Part shown: piece by piece, positions 55,326 through 64,000 of the stretch
Layout: each line of letters starts with the position of its first letter
Numbering within the stretch: position 1 is the first letter of the stretch
NCBI GenBank assembly: GCA_018343915.1
Contig: JABRWF010000003.1
Span: forward strand, 4,340,001-4,404,000
Source of the DNA: Agroathelia rolfsii
Lineage: Eukaryota > Basidiomycota > Agaricomycetes > Amylocorticiales > Amylocorticiaceae
Length of the DNA stretch: 64,000 nt
Reading direction: 5' to 3'
Made by a program: the position numbers and the translations under genes
Notes under the pieces: model-generated
The model's input: the letters and a program-made list of their open reading frames with translations, nothing else
What the model was told of the DNA's origin: nothing
Database searches by the model: none

Positions 55326-56255
55326 ATATCAGCTCTGTTGTTGTGGTATCTTTATTCTTTATCCTTCTGTTCTGCTCACTATTCTTCTGTTGAGGAAATC
55401 CCGTTGTAAATCTTTTGGAGTTCAAGTTGTTATAATTTTAATGTACAGCTATGTACCTCATACTCTCCAATACGCCTCCTTCCCGTCATTATCAACACAG
55501 ACTTTTTGCGTCTCTTGACCCCCCCCCCTTTTTTTCTTTTTTTCTTTATTCAGCTCCATGCATGGATTCGTATCTCATTGTTGTTCCATCTGTTCTGTTG
55601 CATATGTAGAATCCGCTTCTTTGGCTGATGGCCGTTCTGTATTGTGTAATGGTAAAACGTTGAACTTCGTGTAGTCCATTGTACTTTATTGCCGTTGTTG
55701 TTGTTTATCCACGTTGCCATATCTGCGCTCCCAGAGGGTCTTTGAGCTGTGATAGAAGAAGAGAGTTACCGTTGTATATATGATGGTTGCATTCCGTTTG
55801 ATTCAATCGTGGAGAGATGCGGACTTGGACTCGGACGCCCTTGTTTTGGTTGTATGCTTCCGCTTGGATGCATCACAACAACTTGACAACTTACACAAGA
55901 GTTGGAGGCGGCCTCAACTACGCACTACGTGGTCCACTAATCCGCTGCTTACTTTGTTTATCTGTGTCTTTCCCGAGGACCCTTGTATTGGACGGTGAGA
56001 CCCATTACCAATCAGATATAAGATATAATTGGCAACAAATGAAAATGCAAGCTGGGTTCTGTTGCTCTGGGACTGTCCTGATCCATGATCCCACAGCCAG
56101 GATCTGAATCTTGTCAATTTCCTCAGCGTTGCTGTTTCTTACCTCTAGCCTTCTATCATGAATTCCATCAAGTACTGATTTCATCATCGAAAGGCTGAAT
56201 CCCATCCTCCAGCGTACTGCAACGCCCCACCACCACCTGAAGAACGCCATACACG
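55326..56255. other. Intergenic region before RET3
   Basis: 930 bp with poly-C/poly-T stretch near 55519-55550, no conserved frame. It contains the 3' end of the MoCo-sulfurase-like gene and the promoter of the coatomer gene. Confidence 0.55.
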
Positions 56256-56991
56256 ATGAATCTCTCGTTGTATAGCGTAGACGCCCTCGTTATCCTCGAT
56301 ACCACTGGCGAGCCTGTGCTGGCTAAATACTATCATAATAAGAGTAGACCACTTGTTGACGCGTCCTATACTGGTCCTGCTGCCAAAGCGTTCGCTACAC
56401 CCAAGGATCAGCGTGCGTTCGAGAAGGGTTTGCTGGCAAAGACCAAGAAGCCAGGAGGTATGTTAGGTTGTCCTCACCTTATCACGGAAGTCTGATTGAA
56501 TCCTTCCGTGTCGTATTATCGCGACTGTCATGAAACAGGCGATATCATCCTATTCGATGGACACCTCGTCGTCTACCGCCATTCGCTCGACTTGATCTTC
56601 TACCTAATCGGCTCACCAGCCGAGAACGAAATTATGCTCCAAGCCGCGCTGGGTGCCTTTTTCGACGCTGTCAATCTTCTCCTGCGTGGTGGGGTGGAGA
56701 AGCGCGCTGTACTAGAGAACCTTGATCTCGTGTTGCTCTGCTTGGATGAGACAATCGATGATGGGTGCGTTTAATTTATTACATGATTAACATTCTGCGT
56801 TCTCCTATCTATTTCATTCACTAACACGCCTACGTGTCAGAATCATCGTCGAGACGGACTCTACCACGATCGCCTCCCGTGTGAGCAGACCTAAGGCGGA
56901 CACAACGGAGATTATCATCAACGAGCAAACGATCCTGAGTGCTTACCAGACCGTCAAAGAACGTATGCAGCAGCGCATGCAGCAATTTTAA
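56256..56991 (+). CDS. RET3: Coatomer subunit zeta
   Basis: Zeta-COP is a small subunit of the COPI coat for retrograde transport from the Golgi to the ER. The start MNLSLYSVDALVILDTTGEP gives the longin-like fold. Then LAKYYHNKSRPL, AFATPKDQRAFEKGLLAKT, an intron after KKPGG (56458 or so) to DIILFDGHLVVYRHSLDLIF, FYLIGSPAENEIMLQAALGAF, NLDLVLLCLDETIDDG and, after the second intron, GIIVETDSTTIASRV. The protein ends MQQRMQQF. About 190 residues, as usual for zeta-COP. With UFE1, both ends of the same ER-retrograde route are coded in this window. Confidence 0.95.
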
Positions 56992-57953
56992 TGTGCTTTC
57001 CCCCTCCCCCTCCCCTTGGTTACCTTGATACTTGATGACTTCCCTTAACCCTGGTGTTCTACACATCCTTTCTCTTTTAAAAATAAAAACCCCAGGGATC
57101 ATGATGCCGTGATGCTATTATCCATTTCTATCTTTTCATAATAGATCGGAGCCCTGGTTATCGTTATCCTCTCCCTTCATCTTTGAATGTTCAACGAATG
57201 TGTGGCTCAGGAAGAGACCGCAGTCGTAGGTCGGTTGTGGAGAGAATATTGAAAAATAGGGGAAATACGCTGATCGTTTTTTTTTTCTTACCTTCACTTC
57301 CATGACTTTTCTTGTTGGAACATCGATGTATTACTATTATTCGTCTGCTGTATAGATGCACTCGAAAAACATCATCCATGAATCATGCTGTGACAAAACT
57401 CTGATCATCGATGTGTTATTGGTTTCATCCATTGGATTTATGAATTCAATTCAACAAACCTAAGTTGATAATTTACATGAAGAATACACTAGGATAAACA
57501 AAATATAAGTATTTGCGAAATCATTTCCTATCTGCGTAAAAGAGAAGAGGAGAGAATGAGCGAAAGGGCAAATTTGACGATCCTCAAATCTACGCTTTAT
57601 AGTATACGTAAGAGAATCGATAAACCGAAAGATGCAAAGCAAATGAAAGAATGCTCGTGTCTGTTCCATCATTGAAGATAGTGTACATGGCGGTTAGTCT
57701 GGTACGAGATATTAGTGGTACAAGCGTGGTAGGCGTGAGCGATGAGTGATAAAGATGGGGGGGGGATATGGTGTGAGAGTGGCAAGTGGTAAGTGCGGAT
57801 GAGGTGCCTCGAGTATGGTTGTTTGAACATAAGTTGTCCATAAGTTATGATTGATATCGATATCCGTGTAGAAAGGTATGACGGCCGCAGCATATTCAAA
57901 TGCGCTACTGCTACTTGTCATCCCAAGTCATTTGCCCAGTTATGGCAGGCACC
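56992..57953. other. Intergenic region between RET3 and the tail-anchored gene
   Basis: 962 bp without conserved frames. It includes the 3' ends of both genes. A G-run (about nine bases, near 57760) precedes atatgg. I see no other element. Confidence 0.5.
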
Positions 57954-58193
57954 CTACATCAACTTCGCGGCGTACCTGGTGATACCCATGACGAGCAGCA
58001 ACAGGGATAGCAAGATGATCATAGGTAGCTGCCGGCGGATGAATAGGGATGCATTCCCGTCTTGGGAACCTGAGGAAACCGAGCTCGCATCTGCGACAGT
58101 ATTAACACCACGACGTTTCGCCGAATGCGAGGAGCGAGATGCAAGAGATTCGTTGCTCAAGGAGGGGTGTTCGTAGACCGAATACATTCGCAT
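57954..58193 (-). CDS. Small tail-anchored membrane protein
   Basis: The frame of 79 codons runs from MRMYSVYEHPSLSN (ATG 58193) to a stop at 57954-57956. The N-terminal part is Ser-rich and polar, and the C-terminal 24 residues are a hydrophobic helix (LPMIILLSLLLLVMG) followed by ITRYAAKLM. The basic residues RR directly before the helix suggest the N-terminus faces the cytosol, which gives a tail-anchored design. No family recognised. Intron at the stop (AAGTTGAT|GTAGGG) is possible, so the end may be longer. Gene status is uncertain but the combined start, size and helix are persuasive. Confidence 0.45.
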   Translation of the reverse strand: MRMYSVYEHPSLSNESLASRSSHSAKRRGVNTVADASSVSSGSQDGNASLFIRRQLPMIILLSLLLLVMGITRYAAKLM

Positions 58194-59357
58194 TGCTGCA
58201 GACACAGAGTCTTCGGATAAGTAAAATCAAGATGGGCTAGGATCTAGCAATGGTTGATGAGATATTGATATTGGAATAGTTAGCTTGGCCTCCAAGGTGA
58301 ATGAATTGACTGATTCTGCGCACCTCGGCTGTGAAAGCCAGTAGGGGACGATGTGTCTGAGAGAAGTGTAGGGTTGAGTAATGCCCCTTAAGTACTAACA
58401 AGACCTCGCGGATGATAAAGTTATGCCAACTTTGAAGGGACTCGGATGCGGCCGCTGAGGAGAGTCGGGGTAATCACTGGCACTCCTAGTAGCTGTGAAA
58501 TACTCAAAGTAGTACTAGTAGAAGCCGCGGCGCTTCAGGGTATCCACTGCGGGCTGCGAGAGTTATACAGTAGGCAATCGTATACGAGATGGGACAATTC
58601 TGCCGGTGGCCATCATGATTATGTAAGATGGCTAGTCCTTAAATCGATAACTGAGTGATTGTTGTTGGGCAATGCAGGTCATATATGCACGAATACAATC
58701 GCACTAGCATCATCATCGATAAACAGTGCCAACTCAAACGAGCGCCTACCTTCAGGACTATGAAACAGGGGCACTGAATTGTGCCGCAATCAGAATTGAA
58801 AAGGAGGCGTGGCTCGTTTCCCAGAGAGGGGAGATCCATACTCCGGTGAAAACCTTCTCCATAATACCGAAACCACGTAAGGTTTATAATCAGTAGTTAA
58901 TCTTCAAAAATATAACATATACAGACGCAAGACAAGAGTAAGAAGATGGAAAACAAAAATAAACAAATAGAAGAGACGGGTGAGACCAGCCCGAGAAAAT
59001 ATGAATTATGGAGTGAAAACGAAAGGAATGGCAAAAAAAAAAATCAGTGTTCTCGTTGCATGCTAACGGATAGGGGCGCAGAAAGTTAAGATTATAGAGG
59101 ATGTGGCACCAAGGGCATTACGAATTTAGTGAAATGAAAAGAGGGGAAAAAGGGAGCATATATACCACAAACAAGAGAAAGATGATGAAAAGAAAAACAA
59201 GGAATGAGAGAAACAGACCAGAGGATATCACGGACAAGGAACCAAAAAGGAAAAAAAAAAAAATAGCACAAGGAGAGTGAATGTAAATAAGAAACTAGAG
59301 AGACGACAGAAAAAAAAAAACAAAGGAAAAGTCGTTCACCCCACCGACGCCCATCAA
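58194..59357. other. Intergenic region between the tail-anchored and F-BAR genes
   Basis: About 1.16 kb without conserved frames. It is rich in A (for example 59251-59262 and a run near 59310). It should contain the F-BAR gene's 3' untranslated region and the promoter of the tail-anchored gene. Confidence 0.5.
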
Positions 59358-62300
59358 TCAAAACAGAACGACAAAATTGCTGGGGAAAATATGTCTCTGC
59401 GGCCGCCGACGTGCCTCGTCCAACAATTCGCCGCTCCACCAACCATCTTCGGGCGTGGCAGTAACGGCAATAATATCGCCTGCCTGGAAGTCAAACTCTT
59501 CCTCAATAGTGGCCTGGTAATCATACAACGCTTTGACTACAGAAAGGAAAGGACAAAATTTGAACATTAAAATGTTAGCTACCAGATTAGCGTAATATTC
59601 ACGTACCATAGAACAAGATCGGCCGCCCATCTTCCGCGTATGCTCCAGTGGGTGATGGAATTTGTGCGGGAGGCTGTGACTGTAGCGGCGGCGGCGGTGG
59701 TGGTGGTTGGGGAGACGGACTCCTGTTTTGCGCATATGGCTGGTTATAGTCCGAGTTGTTATGCGCTCTGTTCGCATAATAGTTGTTCCCGCCCGGTGGT
59801 GGTCCATACGTGTTCTGCTGAGGCGGCTGCGGATAGTATGGCGCACTGGGAGGGTTAGGATATACGCCGTAGTTCTGTGGGTTTTGTGGTGGCGCAGAGG
59901 TATATGACGGCTGGGAAGGAGGAGGGGGTGGTTGGTATACACCAGAGTATCCGTGGCTAGGTTGTGGTGCAGCACCAGTATTGTGGCGGGCAGGAGCCAT
60001 CTGGGAGGCAGCCTGGGGAACGTGATGCGTAGGCTGTCGTGTGAGTGAAGGTTGAGTAGGCTGCGAGGGCATGGGCTGTCTGTAGTGATCTGCCATGTCG
60101 TCAACGGCGACTCGACCGGTTCGATCGATGGCAATTCCTACTGGATTCGGGCTCTTGCTACGAGGCACCGAGTTTGCGTGACCATAATTGCCGGTGGATT
60201 GAACAGCTCCGTAAGGCGAGCCATTTGCAGACGATGCAGGCGGGGCCATATTAATACCCCTGCCTACCAATGCAGGACTCGTAGCCCGCGAGATGGGCTG
60301 GGGACTAGGTGACCTTCCATTGGCGCCGATGCCGGCATGTCCTTCACGGCTGACAGGTCTACCGGAACCCTGGCTACCACCGGAATTTGGTCCACCTTGG
60401 CCAGGTACATTGATAAAGCTATTCCGGCGACCTGCTGTCGAAAGACGCCGTTCCTCGGGGAATGCCTGTCCGTATTCTCTTACGACTTGTTCAACGGGCA
60501 CATCAGAGGTGGAAGAAACCGTCCTGTGTTGAGGGGGGAAGAAGTTGGCTGTTGGAGCCCCAGTTGGCGACGCTGACGGGCCTGACGGTGGTAGCCCCAC
60601 AACAAACTCGGCTGAGCGACGGACGCTCTCATCCCGATCAGTCCCATTCTTAGGAGAGTTGCCGGAGCCGGGCGAATTGGCACTCATGGGAGGCTGCAAG
60701 TTCGATGACAGGGAGCCTTGGGTGTTGTGTGTTCCCTGTCGAGCGGATCTCCCTTGACTGCCGTTCTTCGTCGGGGAGCTGAAACCAGCGTTGAGATTTT
60801 CCATGGCCATCGTCAATGGATCGCTCTCGTCACCGGGTCTGACAACGGTGTTCTTGCGTGTCATGCTAGATCCTAAGCTTGGAGTTGGCTCTTGGGGATC
60901 ACTATGAGGATCAACAGGATAAGATCTCCCACCAATCTTAATTTCCGTTGGATCAAAAGAGTCGGTAGGTGGCGACTTGCGACTACGTGTTGTGCCGCTA
61001 CGAGCCAACCCTTGCTGGGAGTTTGTACCAGCCCGCGTGCTCGTTCGGCTCAGATTACCGGCACGACCGGTCGAGACCTCATCCACAGACTCTCTTGGCG
61101 GCACGCCGAAGCCAGCATTGTTGACCAAGGATGACTCTTCTTCAGGCTCGACAGCTGTCATTGGCTGTCGTATCATACCGTTGGACTTGTGGCTAACCCT
61201 TTGGAAGTTAGCTATGTGTGTCGTCTGTTGGCTGGAGGACATCGTGGTGGTCTTGGGAGAGCTGTAGTCCACAAAAGCGGGAGGATCAGGGATTAGGTTG
61301 CCTGTACCATATACACGTACGAATCTGACGATATCCTTCTCGGGTTCCATTTGTTCCAGAGCCAGACGTATCCTTTCGCAAGACTAGGGAAAAAGCAATG
61401 ACATCAGACATGAGTAGAAGATATTGAAGGTAAAAGGAAAATACCTCATCATCTGAGACACAGACCGTAGATACGGCATTCGCCAAAGTCCATACGGTGT
61501 CTTTCATGAAATCAATGCGGTCCTCCTCAAGATCTTGGCAGCTATCACAGAACGCCTTCCAGTCTTGCTCCCACTTGCCGACAGTGTCCTGGAATGCACG
61601 AACAAAATTGGCAAAATCCTTTTCATTTGCCTGAACCGTTTGCTGTGCACGCTCGAGCTTCATCTGGATCTTTTCCAGATCCTTGCCTTGCACCATTGTT
61701 GCCTGTGCAGTGTAGTTGTTGATACGAAGGCAGTCGCCTTCATATTTCTCTCGTGCGCGTTTGACGTATCCCTCCTGTGTCTGCTTGGCCTTGAACTCTT
61801 TTTCGATGGCGGTCTGATAAGACTTCTTAAATTGAGACTGCTTCGATGAGAAATCGGATGCTGCCCCTTCAATATCGACGCGGATCTGCTGAGCAAGTTG
61901 TTGGTGAAAGCTTGCTTGCTTCTCCGTTTCTGCGCGAAGGGTGTCGAGCGAGGTTCGTAGTTCGCTACAGAGATATGCGTCATCGTGTTCAGAACCAGAA
62001 CCAGCAATCTACAAGGAAGTGACCAGAAGCGCCTACCCTATTTCATCCCTGCCCAAGGCAACCTTGGATAGCTTGCTCAGTCGTTTTGCATAGTCCTCTT
62101 CAATGGCAGCGCTGTGGGACACAAAATGTGAGGTTTCAGTCACAGGGTGTCCACATTGCAAGTTCCGAGAGATGCGAGTCCACTGACCGCTCCTTGGTGT
62201 ACGCCCTGAATTCGTCGATAGTCCTAGCTGCCCCGCGCATTCGGGCGAAGAGGACTTCGACACCGACATCTTCGACGCCCCAGAAAGAGTTGCAGAAGTC

Positions 62301-62384
62301 TGCGTTGCGATTCGATAGGTCTGGGGAGGTAGCTCGTGCGTATTTGGATAGCGATGTAGTCGAAGCCTGGCGCCTCGCAGTCAT
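59358..62384 (-). CDS. F-BAR and SH3 domain cytokinesis protein (Cdc15/Imp2/Hof1-like)
   Basis: This family bends membrane at the division site and organises the contractile ring. From MTARRQASTTSLSKYARAT (ATG 62384), the FCH/F-BAR domain follows: FCNSFWGVEDVGVEVLFARM, AAIEEDYAKRLSKLSKVALG, and a long coiled coil (YQTAIEKEFKAKQTQEGYV; QMKLERAQQTVQANEKDFAN). A middle of about 500 residues is Ser, Pro, Gly and Gln-rich and disordered, with PPPPP runs near its end. A C-terminal SH3 domain (ALYDYQATIEEEFDFQAGDI, GWWSGEL, FPSNFVVLF) ends the protein. Roughly 920 residues and 6 exons. Frames upstream to 62441 lack an ATG. Confidence 0.92.
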
Positions 62385-62661
62385 CTCAGGATGGGGGATG
62401 GGGGAATACTGCAGATCAGACACGTTATTCGTCGAGCTCACAGGAGGCAGGAGATGGTGACCCGGACGAGAGCAACAGCAGCAGCAGAGGAATGAATGAC
62501 AGCGGGTCTGGGTTCAGGCCGGCGCGGCAGTTATAATCCAGCCTTTTGATCAGCTTGATGGCCATTTGCACCACCAACCCCAAGCACACACACTGGCAAC
62601 AAACACGTCTCATTTGGTTGTTTATTAATTTAAAATACAGTATATTCCACAAGCATGATAT

Positions 62662-64000
62662 CTAATCATCTGTACCACCACACATATATCGACAGTCCGA
62701 TACAGGTACCATTGCTGGGACATCCACCGCATTAGCCCTGGTCGGACTCGTCCCGAACGGTGATATCACTCGTGCGGTTGCCGCGATCCGATAGCCGTCT
62801 GGGATGACCGTATGCCTACGCGACCAATGAGCTCCATCAGTTTCATGCACAGCCTTAGTCTTACACACGTACTCATAATAATTCTGTATGTTGGCGCCTT
62901 CCATGATGATGATATCCCCCTAAATGATGTGCAAAGTGAGCGGATTACCGTTGTGCTTGGGCTGTTTTCTCTCACTCACATGTTTCAACATGATCGACAA
63001 GTCATTCAGTGATTTTCCAACTCGTTTCTGCGTTTCACCGGGAGCGGCTACTCCTCGATGCTTCCGCAGCAGACGAAAATGCATCACAGCTGAGGCGCCA
63101 AGTGACAATGACGACACAACAGGTCCCAATCCCTTCTCCGAGTCGCTGTGAAACTAATGCCCAAATGTATGAGTTTACGCCCCGTGTACAGGAATAACTG
63201 CTACCACGTACCGCCATACTCTGCCTTTCCAGATAGCCAGCACTAAGGATCTCATTAAATGGGACATCCTTCTGGATGGCCTGCCGAACACGGCGCCTAA
63301 TCAACCACCATGCATCTTGGATGGCAGAAGCTGCTTCGTGAAGAGGAATGGTGCCATCAGTCCCTGCTACGTACTAGTCGATATCAGAACGATTTTGCTC
63401 TCAGAATGATATGAACGATTGAGCTACGTGATAAGGTTCTCCGGCTGATAGAATACAAAATGTCAAGGAGGGTGTTGATGTTGACGGACAAAAGCTCACC
63501 AACAATTTTGGGAAAAGTAGTTCGTCAAGAGCTCTCCTCGACCTGTTTGATTCCATTAATACAATTGTGGACCTCTACACCTCACGCCTACATTTGTGCT
63601 ATCAAGGGTAATTTCTTGAGCTTTGAAGGTTCAAGTTGATCGATAAAAAAAAAAAAAAGACAGTACGGACATTCCTTAGTGGCCATCTCCTAAACCCAAT
63701 TTCTCCAGCTTGCAGTTGATAGTCGCGCAAGATTCGATCAGCCCTCCAGTTATAATCAGGAGTCCGGGCAGAAATATGGTGAATGAGACCCCTAATCGTG
63801 TTGAAAAGGGCATTAAGTTGCAGTTTCAGGCAAACCAAAATAAGCTTGTACGTAAACTCACCTGTTCTGAGGTAGCAAAAATGAATTCATCACGAGTCCT
63901 CCACTAGGCACCACGTTGATAGGTCCTGATGTTAGGATGCCTGACAATAAGCCGGGCAGCGCTAATTAGGTTATGCTGCTTTAGTAAAAAAAAAAAAAGC
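62662..64000 (-). CDS. AlkB-like 2-oxoglutarate/Fe(II) dioxygenase (5' end outside window)
   Basis: This is an iron and 2-oxoglutarate-dependent oxygenase of the AlkB-like clan, in a form I know from basidiomycetes. Visible exons from the right edge encode LPGLLSGILTSG, PINVVPSGGLVMNSFLLPQN, HHISARTPDYNWRADRIL, TIPLHEAASAIQDAWWLIRR and FNEILSAGYLERQSMA. The iron-binding residues follow: HxD in FHSDSEKGLGPVVSSLSLG, then GDIIIMEGANIQNYYEHTVI after splicing, and RIAATARVIS with the 2-oxoglutarate Arg. Ends CRYMCGGTDD. AlkB relatives repair alkylated nucleic acids or demethylate RNA or proteins; the substrate here is unknown. The upstream part is probably cut by the window edge. Confidence 0.8.

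Noticed and set aside
59640..61267. Several plus-strand frames over the F-BAR gene
   Set aside because: They are shadows of the long disordered middle of the F-BAR protein.

Overview
The window is nuclear DNA of a filamentous basidiomycete, most likely an Agaricomycete (mushroom-forming class). Nearly every gene is cut by many short GT-AG introns, mostly 48-70 nt, with occasional 12-25 nt exons. Several families have a typical Agaricomycete form: a seven-helix membrane protein, an AlkB-like dioxygenase, a free-standing NifS-like MoCo-sulfurase domain and a multi-intron Zn2Cys6 factor. There is no operon structure, no prophage and no CRISPR array, and I recognised no transposable element, tRNA or rRNA. 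Gene models were built by hand from splice-consistent reading frames and family conservation, so exon edges are approximate unless stated.

Layout, left to right. 0-5 kb: the 3' part of a Dicer-like RNase III gene (+) facing a tiny four-exon COX8 gene (-). 6-11 kb: an uncharacterised Ser/Pro-rich ORF (-), an aldehyde dehydrogenase (+) with palindromes in its promoter, and a small Zn2Cys6 protein (-). 11.8-14.3 kb: proteasome subunit alpha-2 and the CTD phosphatase SSU72 (both -). 14.7-21.3 kb: F-box protein (+), ER t-SNARE UFE1 (+), TVP38/VTT Golgi protein (-), LOA1/VPS66-like acyltransferase (+). 21.5-27.5 kb: a PLP enzyme of the cystathionine gamma-synthase family (-) and a large Zn2Cys6 transcription factor (-), with a GA microsatellite between them. 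28.9-31.1 kb: a seven-helix membrane protein (-). 31.6-36.9 kb: ELP1 (-) and EFG1 (+) sharing a 113-bp promoter. 38.3-42.2 kb: an aldo-keto reductase and a saccharopine-dehydrogenase-like reductase (both -). 42.4-48.5 kb: an RS-rich protein (-) divergent from a PMR1-type Ca2+/Mn2+ ATPase (+). 48.5-52.1 kb: gene-poor, with microsatellites. 52.1-57 kb: NifS-like MoCo-sulfurase domain protein (+) and coatomer zeta (+). 58-64 kb: a small tail-anchored protein, an F-BAR/SH3 cytokinesis protein and the 3' part of an AlkB-like dioxygenase (all -).

Most of these are conserved housekeeping genes. Secretory-pathway functions are frequent (UFE1, TVP38, LOA1, PMR1, RET3), as are RNA functions (Dicer, SSU72, ELP1, EFG1, RS protein). 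From about 44 to 55 kb the exons look more GC-rich and introns are much longer and pyrimidine-rich (up to about 420 nt), unlike the 50-60 nt introns elsewhere. I did not find a convincing new multi-gene system. The observations most worth following are the hidden COX8 gene with its CCAAT boxes, the ALDH promoter palindromes and microexon, the acyltransferase with degenerate catalytic motif, and the MOSC-less MoCo-sulfurase-like protein.
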